From positions 48,875,587 through 48,939,586 of the forward strand of contig CM057833.1 in the NCBI GenBank assembly GCA_030068075.1: a stretch of 64,000 nucleotides of DNA. Reading direction: 5' to 3'. Below are positions 45,621 to 57,184 of the stretch, piece by piece. Within the stretch, counting starts at the first letter, position 1. Each line of letters opens with the position of its first letter. The notes under the pieces were generated by a model. The model was given only the letters and a program-made list of their open reading frames with translations. It did not search any database and was not told the origin of the DNA. Position numbers and translations under genes: made by a program. This DNA is from Paguma larvata (Eukaryota; Chordata; Mammalia; Carnivora; Viverridae).

Positions 45621-47115
45621 CTTGTGGCCTAAGATGATCTATCTTAGGAAGTACTTCATGTGCACTTGAAGTATGTGTATTCTAATGTTTTCGGATGGTA
45701 TATTTTGTATATGTCTGTTAAATCCATCTGATCTAACCTGTCACTTGAGGTAGATGTTTCCTTATTGATTTTTTTTGTCTACATGATCTATCCATTGACG
45801 TAAATGGGGAATTAAAGTCCCCTACTATTATTGTAATACTGTTTTCCCTTTGGGTCTGTTAATTGCTTAATATATTCAAGTGCTCCTATGTTATATATAA
45901 ATGTTATATTCTCTTATTGGACTGATTCCTTTATCGTGACGTAACACCCTCCTTTGTCTCTTAATCTTTGTTTTAAAGTTCATTTTCTCTGATAGAAGTA
46001 TGTCTGCTCCAGCTTTCTTTTAGTTTCAATCACATGGCCTATACTTTTTCATTTCTTCACTTTCAGTCTGTGTGTCTTTACATCTGAAGGGAGTCTTGTA
46101 GGCAGCACGTAGATGGGTCTTATTTTTTCCATTCAGCTACTCTTTGTCTTTGGAAATTTTAGTACCTTTACTTTTAAAGTAGTAATTGAGCGGTATGTGT
46201 TTATTGTCATTTTGTTAATTGTTTTCTATCTGTTTTTGTAGTTTTTCTCCCGTTGCTTTCTTTTCTTGATTTCTTTGTGGTTTGGTAACTTTCTTCAGTG
46301 GTATGCTTATATGTTTTAATCTTTTGTGTATTTACTATAGGTTTTTGGTTTGTAGTCACCATGAGACTTACCTATAACAACTTCTATTTAGAATAGTCTG
46401 TGTTAAATTGATAATAACTTACATTCGATCCCATTCTAAAGCTCAATCTTTTTACTACCCCCCGCCATGTTTTATGTTTTGATATCATATTTTACATCTT
46501 TTCATCTCGTGTGTCCCTTAACCAATTATTGTAATCATAGTTAATTTACTATTTTTTCTTTTAACCCTTATACTAGTTTTATAAATAATCCATGACCTTC
46601 ATTGTATATTTACTTTTTCAGTGAGATTTGTTCTTTCACATGTGTTCTCCTTACTAATTAGTGCTCTTCCTTTTCAGCTTAAAGAAGCCCCTCTAAAATT
46701 TCTTGTAAGGCCGGTTTAGTGGTGGTGAACTCTTTTAGTTTTTGCTTGTCTGGAAAACTCTTTCTCTCTCCTTCAAGTCTGAATGATAATTTTGTCTCAT
46801 AGAGTATCTTTGGTTGGAAGTTTTTTTTCTTTCAGCACTTTGAATATATCTTGCCATTCCCTTGTGGCCTATAAAGTATGTGCTCAAAAATTTGCTGGCA
46901 GTCTTATCGCCGGGAGGCAGGTGGAGGGGGGTCCTTATATTAACAAGGTTTTTGTCTTTTGCTGCATTTAATATTCTTCCCTTGTCTTTAACTTTTGACG
47001 TTTTAATTATAACATGTCTTCATGTGGATCTCTTTGGTTTCAACTTGTTTGGAACTCTCCGGGATTCCTGGATCTGGATGGCTACTTTATTCTCTATATT
47101 AGGGAAGTTTTAGCC

Positions 47116-48182
47116 ATTATTTCCTCAGAAAGACTGGGGCATGTGCCTTCGTCTGCCATCTTTCAAGTGCCCCTGGTGATGGTAGCCTGCCAGGAACCGT
47201 CCTCTGATTGCCATGGTCCTGTGGGACCCAGGAATGCAAGACCCTTCATCCACCGGAGCCAGGCAATCACGGGTGTCCCTGGAGATCAGCTGCAAAAATC
47301 AGGCATCAGACTCATGGAGAACTCCCCAGCAAGAGTCAGTGGCACTCTAGAGCGTGGTAGAGGGTGAGCGTGATGAGAGGACTTGCCCTCCGAGATCTCT
47401 GGAGAGGTATTAGTCAGCCCCAAGGTGTGCCCTTCATTAGACCAAATATTTATGTCTTATTATCACACCTATCATGATTTGGGATACAGGAAAGTAGAAA
47501 ATAGAAGGAAAGTTTGGGGGTTTTTAACTTTTAATCATTGGTTAATATTTATTTAAAGGGGAATTCTAAAATAGAGCATGACAATATTCCTTGCAGTAAT
47601 GTCCATATTCTGAAAAATCGGATAGAATGTAGGTGTATCATATTTGGCATGGCAGATAAATTATATCCATGGGTATTAAGATGCTGTTAAATAAAAAATG
47701 AGTATAATACACGAGGAAAAATTTTGATACAAATTCAAATGAAGAAAATTGTAAAAGAAATGAATATTAAGCCTCCATTAAATATCGTGTAATTTAATCC
47801 TTTTTGCTGTTACATAGGGTAATCAAAATATGAAAGCTTCTGCGATTACAACTATTCAACGAACATCTATGCACATGTGCAAAGAATAATAGAATGTGGT
47901 AATATGAACACTTCACTTAAATTGGTAGAATCATGGTCATCCTTTAGGGATTGCATTCAGCTGCTTATGAAACTCTCCACTTGGGGTGACTAGACCAAAA
48001 ATTTATACTTCAGACCTGTTATCTCAGGCGGTGGTCCAGAGCCACACACCTACTTCATTGGTGCAGGTTAGACTGGAGCTTGGGACTTCTGACGCCTCTT
48101 CCAGATAATATATGGTAATGTCTCTACCCTATTAGATAGCATTACATTTATGAGTACTTTGTAATTCAGGATTCTCGAAAAG
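47116..48182. other. PATJ intron part, unassigned, possibly L1 5' region at its start
   Basis: Bases 47116-47390 are GC-richer and adjoin the ORF1 remnant, so they could be the 5' end of the same L1 or another repeat. The rest has no recognised feature. Confidence 0.35.
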
Positions 48183-48525
48183 ATCTTTTTTTGTTTTTAA
48201 GTTTATTTATTTTGAGGAAGGGAGAAGGGCAGAGAGAGAGAATCCCAATCCCCAACATGGGGCTCTATCCCACAGCCGTGGGGTCATGACCTGAGCTAAA
48301 ATCAAAAGTTGGATACTTGGAACACGTGGGTAGCTTGGTCTGACTTTAGCTCAGGTCGCAGTTCATGAGTTTGAGCCTCATGTTGGGCTCTGTGCTGACA
48401 GCTCAGAGCCTAGAGTCTGCCTCAGATTCTGTGTCTCCCTCTCTCTCTGCCCCTCTGCCCCTCAAAAATAAATAAAGATTAAGAAAAAGAGAGAGACACT
48501 TAACTGATGAGCCTTGCAGGCACCC
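48183..48525 (-). repeat. CanSINE split by a nested SINE, antisense
   Basis: The outer copy runs 48183-48318 and resumes at about 48493 with AGAGACACTTAACTGATGAG and GCAGGCACCC, its head. Confidence 0.8.
48319..48492 (+). repeat. CanSINE nested inside an antisense CanSINE, sense
   Basis: ACACGTGGGTAGCTTGGTCT to CAAAAATAAATAAAGATTAA. It is slightly shortened at the head. Confidence 0.85.
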
Positions 48526-49113
48526 TCGTAATTCAGCATTTTGCGTTATCATTTCCACACTAACATAACCTGATGGGTGAAAGTGTGGCAGGGGAGGATG
48601 GAATTGGATCTAACAGAAGGAAATCTCTCTGCAAACGGCGAAGTGATGGGTAACGACACAAAACGTTCACAGATCTACAAAGAGGGATTGTGTTTTCTGT
48701 TTAGCCATTTCAGCTGTGTATGTTGGTTTATGCTGGAGTGTTTTCTTTGCTAAGTGGTCAATCAGGACCAAGTTTTAAGGAGTATATAATATTCTGTATA
48801 TTGATTGTGAAACAAATGTGAGGTTGTACAAATCACACACAGATTTTTAGAAAATAGCATCTGGAGTGTTACCAATAAAAGTATATATAATAATTCTATG
48901 ATTTTTCTGGTGCTGGGCGGACTTGTTGAACATTAAAAGCAATGTGTTTTTGTTTTGTACAGATAGTTAACTGTTGATGTAAATATTTTAAACCTTAAAA
49001 ATTAATAACTATTTAACTACAAATAGATTATTTAATTTGAAAACTTTGTAAGAACCTTTAATAGCACTGTGTTTTACAAGTCACGTGTGTATTTTTCCTT
49101 TTTCTCTCTTCAG
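48526..49113. other. PATJ intron part, nothing recognised
   Basis: No supported feature up to the acceptor at 49113. Confidence 0.45.
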
Positions 49114-49185
49114 CGAGTTACCTGAGAGAGAAGAAGGTGAAGGAGAAGAAACTCCAAACTTCAGCCACTGGGGTCCACCGAGAAT
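49114..49185 (+). CDS. PATJ: PATJ exon: short acidic linker exon before PDZ6
   Basis: This 72-bp exon (phase 2 at both ends) has a strong pyrimidine-tract acceptor ending CTCTCTTCAG and a GTATGT donor. After completing a Cys codon it reads [20 protein letters not shown] and then PPR, plus two bases of an Ile codon. It is strongly acidic in its first half. Skipping it would remove exactly 24 codons and keep the frame, because the next exon also begins with the C needed to finish the split codon. It was placed by matching its product to PATJ and by the clean phase fit on both sides. Confidence 0.93.
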
Positions 49186-49777
49186 GTATGTTGATGACGT
49201 GATTGGCTTTCTCAGTGGGAGAACACAATTAGTTGCTCTTTAATTTCACAGTGTCATTTAGACACACTTCTCTACCGATAAAATAATTGCCATAATTCAC
49301 ATCTAGGCCGGCCCAAATTTTAGTTTCAGTTTGTCTTCTCTAGAGAGTTTTTCTTGGGCATACTGACTGTAATCAATATTAGGAAAGTCTTTATCATAAT
49401 CTTACAGAGAAAGCAATTTACAGTTGTCCGCGTAGGGTAGTAACCAATGGACTAGGGATATTTTATCACTACGTCACTGAGGAAGGCAGGTGGGACTGCC
49501 TCGAATGCACTAAAATTTCTTCCCTTGTGTTTTTTTTTTTTTAATGAACAACATTAGTTGAGATTTCTGTCATGTATCAATTTATCTCTGTCCTCCTGCT
49601 CTTGTGTTGTTAGGCCCAAGTTTGTGCCTCGTTTGAGCTAACAGCGTATAAAAGTCTTCCTTAGCTGCTCTTTCTATTCTGCATGCATTATTAATACCAC
49701 AATACCTGCCTACATTGTCTGTTTTCTTCTTGCACTTCTGAATTTTGTCTTAAACACTCTGAGAGTCATTTTCTTTA
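49186..49777. other. PATJ intron part, nothing recognised
   Basis: A poly-T run lies near 49531-49542. No other feature is supported. Confidence 0.45.
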
Positions 49778-49961
49778 CTTTTTTATGTTTATTTTCTTTT
49801 GAGAGAGCCACCCACGAGCGGGTAAGGGCAGAGAGAAACTGAAGCAGGCCCCGCATTTTTAGTACACAGACATAGGCTCCATCCCACTAACCCTGAAATC
49901 TTGACCTGAGCCAAAATCCAAGAGTCAGATGCTTAACCCACTGAGCCACCCAGGCGCCCCT
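49778..49961 (-). repeat. CanSINE, antisense, diverged
   Basis: A tail part ATGTTTATTTTCTTTTGAGA and head ACTGAGCCACCCAGGCGCCC with internal losses. Confidence 0.9.
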
Positions 49962-50098
49962 CTTGGGAACTGTTTTCTGAACTACTTTTTAAAAATTTCA
50001 GTTAATCATTGGCCACATCTGTGCAGTTTGAGCAAACTTCATAACTCTGGAAGACCAAGTTTTATTCCATTCTTTATATTTTTAAAGTGATATGATGG

Positions 50099-50314
50099 CA
50101 GCTGGGTGGCTCAGTCAGGTTGCCTGGGTGGCTCAGGTGGTTGAACAACCAATTTTGGCTTAGGTTGTGATCTCATCGTGAGTTCCAAGCCCTGCATCAG
50201 GCTCTGCGCTGACAGTGCAGAGCCTGCTTGGGTTTTTCTCTCTCTCTCTCTCTCTTCCCCTCAACCAACTTGTTCTCTCTCTCAAAAAATAAATAAACAA
50301 CAGCAACAAAAAAG
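50099..50314 (+). repeat. CanSINE with a duplicated head, sense
   Basis: CTGGGTGGCTCAGTCAGGTT is followed at once by a second CCTGGGTGGCTCAGGTGGTT, then the normal body. AAAGTGATATGA and AAAGTGATGTGA flank it as a near-perfect target-site duplication. Confidence 0.93.
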
Positions 50315-50860
50315 TGATGTGAAGGTAGGAAGAAAAGAGAACACCCTTCCAGCCTTAAGAGCAAAATCTGTCCACCACTTAAAAACCCGTTGGTGAGACC
50401 TGCCGACTGAGAGAAGCAGCCTGGGTAACAGGACTTTCAGTGGCAAATTTCTTTTATTGTGAAAGTCTGTGGTTTTTGCCAAAATGATACATGTGGCTTT
50501 GTGATTTTTTTTTCACCCATTTATTACTTTCTTCACCCATTCTTTGATAATGTTATGGATGTAGATTAAAAGAACTAATTACAGAAAATATATTGTGATA
50601 GGAGCAGTGAACATTATGAATATTAAGAGGTGTATTTATTGTTTTAGAAATCTGTTTCCAGATTCAAGCTTTCACATGTGCCACGAATCACTGATAACAT
50701 CTTAGAGTTTTGGAACTAGGTACGATTTTGATAACATTCGTAAAAAATATATTCGTAGAAGATATGAGTCACAAGGATATAGTACAAAGTGAACACTTCT
50801 AGTGACAGTCCAACAAATTATATTAACTTATTCACGAGTGAATTTATTTTCTTTTTACAG
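50315..50860. other. PATJ intron part, nothing recognised
   Basis: No supported feature up to the PDZ6 acceptor. Confidence 0.45.
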
Positions 50861-51038
50861 CGTCGAGATTTTTAGAGAACCCAATGTGTCCCTTGGCATT
50901 AGTATTGTTGGTGGACAAACTGTTATAAAACGCCTGAAGAATGGAGAGGAACTTAAAGGCATATTTATCAAGCAAGTTTTAGAAGACAGTCCAGCAGGAA
51001 AAACAAATGCTCTTAAGACAGGAGATAAAATACTTGAG
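50861..51038 (+). CDS. PATJ: PATJ exon: N-terminal two thirds of PDZ6
   Basis: This 178-bp exon (phase 2 in, phase 0 out) follows a TTTTCTTTTTACAG acceptor and ends at a GTAAAC donor. It encodes [18 protein letters not shown], where SLGI is the carboxylate-binding loop corresponding to GLGF. It then runs through [14 protein letters not shown] to LKTGDKILE, where the next exon takes over in the middle of the domain. PDZ6 of PATJ is reported in the literature to bind the C-terminus of ZO-3 (TJP3), linking the Crumbs complex to tight junctions. This loop and the His at the start of the alpha-B helix in the next exon fit a class I PDZ. Confidence 0.97.
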
Positions 51039-51354
51039 GTAAACGATGTTAAAATTCTGTTTTTGTTTGCAACCTGCTTTAAGACAATAATCATTTAACT
51101 AGAAGTCCTGCCTTCGTTTGTTGGGGTATATGTGTGTATGATTGGTATATTTTCTTCCCCTGCTTTAGTTTGTATGTTGTTTGCATAATTTTATGAGATT
51201 CTAACGCCAGGATGGTAGCATACAGATTGCTACAAAAGCTGACTGAAAAAACAATTCTACAGTTTAACAGTAGGAGGCAGGTGAGCAGCATTGTGCTTCT
51301 TCCAGTCTTTAACAAGTTGTAATTTTTTTCATCATTTAAAAAATTTCTGATGTT

Positions 51355-51550
51355 CTCTTTTTGTAGGTGTAGCTGACATACAATGAATGTTACATTAATT
51401 TGTCGTTGTAGGTGTAGGAGGTATACAACATAGTGATTCGACAATTGTATATACTCCACAATGCTTGCTCCAAGTCTGGTTGGCATCTGTCCCCTTACAA
51501 CAGTGTTCTAGTATTATTGACTATATTCCCTAGAACAAACTCTACGTTTT
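51355..51550 (-). repeat. L1 3' end, antisense
   Basis: GTAGCTGACATACAATGAAT, ATACAACATAGTGATTCGAC and TATTGACTATATTCCCTAGA match the antisense L1 3' UTR. Confidence 0.85.
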
Positions 51551-51809
51551 ATAAATACATGTCAGTGGGATAGCCACGCACATCCTCCCAGACTCCATTG
51601 GAGGGAGGGGTGAATCCATTGTTCACATGGGGCAGGTTTGTAGAGCAGAGTTTGAAAGGTACACCAAGGCACTGAGAATGTCCTGAGGTGTGAATCTCTC
51701 CTGTTTCTTTGCGTTGGGTTTGTTGGATGACATCGTATTACGTGTCTTCAGCCCCAGAATCTGCTTGTTCTTGATACGTGCTTTCCTAGCTAACCTTCAG
51801 CTGTGGTGC

Positions 51810-51990
51810 TTCAGCTCTGATAAAGTGAAAAGAGCGCTGGAGGTCTTGGGTTGAAGTCTTGATTGGCCTGTTTATTTTGTGTTTGTTCGTGGACAAATTG
51901 TTAAATGCATCTTATTTACATGGAAATGAGAATTCAAAACCCATAGTATTGTGAGGATTAAAGCAAAGATCTGTGTAAAACCTTTCTGTA
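51810..51990 (+). repeat. MIR SINE, sense, diverged
   Basis: AAAAGAGCGCTGGAGGTCTT and ATAGTATTGTGAGGATTAAA follow MIR. Confidence 0.65.
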
Positions 51991-52029
51991 TATACAAATA
52001 TTAGGTTATATTTGTGTTTTTGAAACTAA

Positions 52030-52560
52030 AAAAAAATTTCAGACACACCGGGGATATGGCGGTGAAGAAAATGAGCAAAATTCCTCTTCCTATGACGTTT
52101 ACACGATAGTGGGGAAGATAATACATAAGTGGTGTGTGGAGTGTTAGATTGTAGTAAATAGCTGTGGAGAAATAGATAAGGAATGGAGGTGGTAATTGCA
52201 ACTCACAGATTGGCTATGCAAGATGAGACTGAGACAAATACAGGAAGTGTGAAAGTGAGCCATGTGGATATAACGGAAGAAGGATCCAGGCAGAGAGAAC
52301 TAAAAGGTGAAAGCTCTGAGGTAGGAGTTTGCCTGACTGTGTTGAAGGAGCAGAAAGAAGTCTGGTACTGCTAATGCGGGTAAAGGGAGCAAGAGAGCAC
52401 GGAGAGGAACGGTCTGAGAGGCAGTGAAGCCACGTCCCTGAGGGCTTGGAAGGTTGTCTCCTCTGGGAATCCGTTAGAAAAGTATGAATGCATACATATT
52501 TTAAAAGGATTACTCCTTCTGGGGCAGGCGTGGTTTCCTTTATTTAGTATTTTGCATGCT
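52030..52560 (-). repeat. L2-like LINE relic, antisense
   Basis: GGGATATGGCGGTGAAGAAA, ATCCAGGCAGAGAGAACTAA and AAAAGGATTACTCCTTCTGG recall the antisense L2 3' region, like the relic at 16790. Confidence 0.55.
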
Positions 52561-52869
52561 ACTTTGTTTTGTTGTTGTCCCTTCATTTTCACCCTTATTT
52601 GTGACTTTGTTTTAGTTGTATGTTTTGTAAGCAATATATAACCGGATTTTGCTTTTTTAAATCTACGATAAGCTTATCTAGTAAATAAGTGGCATGGATT
52701 CCTTTTTTATTTTCATCACTAATATATTTGAAGTTAATTTTTAAAGATGTATTTTGTATTTTGTTTGGTGTCTCCCCCGCCATAACTTTCTGTTTTGAGA
52801 AACAGAGTCATGGGAAGGAAATTATAAGGCAGTGTGCAAGGAGGTCCCAGGTACTCTTCCATCAGCCTC

Positions 52870-53760
52870 CCTGGTGTTAATGTCACACAACCATAGTACA
52901 ACAGCAAAACCAAAATACTGATATCGACATAATTCCCAGACCTTATTTCGATCTTACCAATTATACCCACACTGATGTATAACTGTGCGTGTTTTTATAG
53001 CTCTCCAGTTTGATCACATGTGTAGCCTTGCATAACTACCACCACAATCGAGAAACTCAACCATATCACCACAAGTCTCCCCTGTGCTACCTTCTACAGC
53101 CATTCCTCTTCCCCTCTCCCTGTCCTCCCATCGCCAACCTCTGGGAGTCAATAATCTGCCACCCCATGTCTTTAACTATGTTATTTCACAATTATCACAT
53201 AAATGGAATTATGCATTCTGTATTTTTTTGAGATCGGCTTTTTTTCATTCAGCATAATTTCACTGCAATTCATTTAATCTGTTGTGTCTATCAATAGTTC
53301 ATACCCTTTTATTATGTCTGAATAGTATTTCATGGTGTGGAGGTACCACATTTTAACCATTCACCCACTGAAAGCCTCTTGGGTAGTTTCCAGTTCTTGG
53401 CTTATTACGAATAAAGTTTCTCTAAACATTTGTGTACAAGTTTCTGAGTGAAAATAAGTCTTCATTTGTCTGAGCAGATGCCCAAGAATGCAATTGCTGG
53501 GTTGTATGGTAAGTTCATTTTTAGTTTTGAAAGGAAGCGTCAAGCTATTTTCCACCGTGGCTGTACAATTTTACATTCCCGCCAGTAGTGTTTGCGTGAC
53601 CAGTTTCTCCACATCCTCACCAACATTTGCTGTTGTCCCTGTTTTTCATTCTGACATTCTCATAGATAGATAGTGATATCTCGTTGTCGTTTTGAGTTTC
53701 CCTAGTGGATAATGATGAAGAACTTTCCATGCCATCTGGATATGCCCTCTGCAGGGAAAT
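52870..53760 (-). repeat. Ancient L1, antisense, 3' part
   Basis: TTTTCATTCAGCATAATTTC, CTATTTTCCACCGTGGCTGT and CTCACCAACATTTGCTGTTG follow the antisense of an old L1, comparable in age to the copy at 32740. Confidence 0.85.
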
Positions 53761-54679
53761 GTTCGTGCATGTCTTTTGCCTGTTTCCTAATTGTTCATTG
53801 TTTTATCTTCTTAAATTTTGTGGGTTTTCCCTCATCTTTCTCTGCTGTAAGTTGAATGTATTCTCTCACTTACCCATTATCACTTTTATATACTAATAAG
53901 AACCCACTCTCCTGTCTCAGATTTAATAAATTCTTTAAATTCACAGCAGATGTGAAATATTAATACTTTAATATTTATTTTGTCAAACATACTGAGTCAT
54001 TTGTTTACTTTTTTCCTGTGAAAAGAATTACTCATTTGTTTTGTTTTTAAGTAAAGTTTAATCATTTCTTTCTGCCTTGAAACAATCACAGAATTGCATA
54101 AAGGATTAGGCCCATATAAAGAAGAATTGGTTTAAGTGGGAAATTAGAATTTAATTTAATTTTTAGAAATGGTTTTTACTTGTGTGAATGGGACGCACTT
54201 TGGGTTATAAATTTAAAGCTTAGAAAAACTCAGGTTATTTTTTTGTTGTAACAGAATTCCATTTTCCTCCCCCTAACTTCCCAACTTCAATGGTTCGCAC
54301 TTACCCTGTGGAAATCCGTGTTGGGGAAACAGAAGCTGATTATCACTGGAAGATGAAGTGGTTGTTCTATAGCTTCTACTTCATTTATTGTAGAATGTTG
54401 TGGGGATCAGGTTATTCGTAAGAAGCTTCATCGAACCATTATGATTGCTTTTAAGCTTCACTTAAATTTTTTTCTCTATTTATTTACTACTATTCTCATC
54501 CTTCCTGAGTTCAGATGGGAAAAGGTTTATAGAGCATTAAAACCTTCTACCAGATGTCTGTTAGAATAAAAGGGCCAAAGTTCTGCCATGGCTTTTGTGC
54601 GGTATGGCTTCAGCCGCTTTCCTGACCTCGCCTCTCTCTACTCTCTGTTTTGCACTGTGCATTAGACTTGCCTGCCTTT
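53761..54679. other. PATJ intron part, nothing recognised
   Basis: No exon, RNA gene or known repeat was recognised. Confidence 0.45.
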
Positions 54680-54915
54680 ATTTTTTTATTTTAAAAATTT
54701 TTATTTTTTCAAATTATTTGTTTTTAGAGAGAGAGAGAGCAAGTGGGGAGGGGGCAGAGGAAGAGAGGAGAGAGAGGGAGAGAGAGAGTGAATCTTAAGC
54801 AAGATCCATGCTGAGTGCAGAGCCGATACAGGGCTTGATCCCACAAGCCTGGGATCGTGACCTGAGCCAAAATCAAGAGTCAGACACTCAACTGACAGAG
54901 GCACCCAGGGATCCC
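54680..54915 (-). repeat. CanSINE, antisense, older form
   Basis: The head reads ACAGAGGCACCCAGGGATCC. The GGGATCC end recalls the caniform or ancestral CanSINE type more than the feline one. Confidence 0.85.
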
Positions 54916-55720
54916 TAGACCCACCTGCCTTCAGGCCCCTCTCACGTACCAAGCTCCTGTGTCATACCTTCAGGCCCCTACCTGTGTGTCCCTCAGTTTT
55001 CTCTTCACTCTGCTGTGGTTCCGTGATTGAGCAGCCTCATCGTTTCCAGCTCCTTGGATCCCCTTTGCTTTGACCGAACTTGTCGGGGGGGAACCACATC
55101 CTAGTTAATCACAACTCTGCTTATTTCAGGACTCTGGCGTGGCTGGAGAAAATAACAGTGCTGTCTGGTCTCATTTTAAAATTCATGAGCTCCTTCTCAA
55201 GCAAGTCTTTAGTTCTGCCCTGCAATCCTGTAATATGTCCCTAGTTGTTTGATTCTCCTGCTTCCAGAGGGAACTCCTTCACACCTCCTAAACTGCTCAG
55301 TTTGTGGCCCTCGTTTCTTATTTCATGGAGAAAATAGAAGCAGTGAAAAAGGAACTTCCTCTTGCTGCCAATGCGTTGCCAAATCTTTTTTTTTTTCTAA
55401 CTGTATCTCTAACAACAAATGAACTATTTGTGCTTCTGTCTAAAGCCAACCTGCCCAGCTTGTGGCGCAGAAGTCGTTCCCTCTTCACTGTCCAAGGATT
55501 GATGTCTGCAGGTGTCCCTTCTCTCTCTAATATCCATCTCCTCTCCACTGCACCACCATTACTGTAATACCTCCCATCTTAAACACAAAAGCCAGCCTTG
55601 ATCCCACATCCCTGCTTACCTACATTCCTCTTTCTTTGGTCTCCTTATGGATAAAAAGTATCCACAAATTGTCATTATCTGCTGACCACAGCCACCCCAA
55701 CATTTACCAAGCCCTTGTTA
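54916..55720 (+). repeat. Probable L2/CR1-type LINE relic, sense
   Basis: TCCACTGCACCACCATTACT, AATACCTCCCATCTTAAACA and AGCCTTGATCCCACATCCCT resemble the sense L2 ORF2 region. It is diverged and has no long frame. Confidence 0.45.
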
Positions 55721-56347
55721 AATTATCAGCTTGAAAAATTGTTTCTGTTCAATGTGGTAAATGCAGAATGCTTTCGGAGATTATGGACGTTTGTGTGTTA
55801 GGTTCTCTGAAATCTGTATGATAAGGAGCTGTTTGCACTTACCCCAGTTTACTGAGCAGAGAACAGTTTTAGTAAAAGAACCCATGGATATTTTCATAGT
55901 TCTTTTTTGAACATCATTTGAGAGACGTTCAACTACTCAATTGCGATAATGGACGGTTTGCTTAAAATATCACACTTCTCAGTTCGAGAGAAGGGTCCAG
56001 CCCGCCCTCCCTGTCCCCACTCAGAATTATGTGCGATGTTAATGGCAGAGGTGACACCACAGCTCAGAAGCTTCTTAAGGTTCTGTCATGAACTGAGCTA
56101 CCTATTTTGGATAATTATATTGAACCAGGGCTATTGTTATTCAGATATTTGTTTCATTTGCTTTTCTTGAAGGTGGAATGTCATTTTCCTCAAATATGTT
56201 CTCCTAAAACAACAAAGCTTTTTATGAGCCAATCTTATTTTTTTGGCTTTGGTCTAATTCATTAGACTTCAGCTGTTCTCATAACTAGATAATATTTGTG
56301 AACTCGACGGCCTTCCTAACTGAAATAAAACGACTTCTGTGTTTCAG
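55721..56347. other. PATJ intron part, nothing recognised
   Basis: No supported feature up to the second PDZ6 exon. Confidence 0.45.
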
Positions 56348-56458
56348 GTGTCTGGAGTAGATCTGCAGAACGCCTCGCACAGAGAAGCGGTTGAGGCCAT
56401 TAAGAATGCAGGAAACCCCGTGGTGTTCGTTGTTCAGAGCTTGTCATCCACTCCAAGA
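56348..56458 (+). CDS. PATJ: PATJ exon: C-terminal third of PDZ6
   Basis: This 111-bp exon (37 codons, phase 0 at both ends) has a TTCTGTGTTTCAG acceptor and a GTAAGC donor. It begins [20 protein letters not shown], which is the turn after the GDKILEV strand and the alpha-B helix. His at the first helix position marks class I ligand preference. The last strand is [11 protein letters not shown], followed by SSTPR. The intron splits the domain directly after KILE, a common intron position in PDZ genes. Confidence 0.97.
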
Positions 56459-56674
56459 GTAAGCCTGAGTTGATATTTTCAAAAAGTGTAAAAATTTTCT
56501 CTGTATATATATGGACCAAGCTTTTCCTCTGTGTATTATTCTACATTATTTTCATTTCGATCCTACTATTACCCAGAAAAAGCATTACTTCATAAAAATT
56601 TAGTTATTAACTTCACTCTCCCCTTTTTTCTTTGATTTTGGTCTTTCAGGCAAATTTGAGTCATTCCAGTTTGC

Positions 56675-56830
56675 ACTGGTATAAGTCACAGGCTATGGAG
56701 TCAGCAGAACTGTGAAAATTCCCTGATTTCCCTGTGTACCAGTTTTACTAAGAGACAAGTTACTTAACTTTTCTCAGCCAGTTACTTTGTTTATAAAATA
56801 ATTTGAACATAGAGGGGTCAGATATAACCC
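56675..56830 (+). repeat. MIR SINE, sense
   Basis: AGGCTATGGAGTCAGCAGAA and AGACAAGTTACTTAACTTTT match the centre of MIR. Confidence 0.7.
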
Positions 56831-57184
56831 CATTCTAGGTCCTATCATGTTCTGTGTATTTACTAAAACATGTAAACATGCAGTCATGGTGCATCGTTGT
56901 ATGTTCTTTTGGACATTCCGAATTCAAAAGTAGCAGTGTTTAATCCTAACACTTGTTTCTGTAGTAAATTACTCTTTGGTATGGAATTACAACTCTAATG
57001 TTAGGGGCAGGGGATGTCTTTCATGTTGCAGTATGCCGTAGAAATATCACCCATAAAGCCCTGTAACTGGAAGAAATGTTTATTTTTCTTTATTTTATGG
57101 AGGACACCTGTTCAAAACATAGGCACTTCTGAACAGTAGAAAAACTGCGCCTGTTTTCTGAAAACGCTTTTCAACAAGTAATGC

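Larger units (their letters stand above)
43999..47115 (-). pseudogene. Decayed L1, antisense, with ORF1 and ORF2 remnants
   Basis: Read on the minus strand from right to left. ORF1 remains lie at about 46680-47110, where + strand AAAGAAGCCCCTCTAAAATT to CATGTCTTCATGTGGATCTC is the antisense of the ORF1 C-terminal domain. The endonuclease half of ORF2 follows at about 44900-46150. Reverse-transcriptase remnants follow at 44079-44610, with KDAKIINKILADQIQQYIK and KLSHLLTYNC-equivalent antisense text. The text jumps within the reverse transcriptase near 44100, so its catalytic core is missing. Frames are broken by stops and two SINEs. It cannot encode working proteins. Confidence 0.88.
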
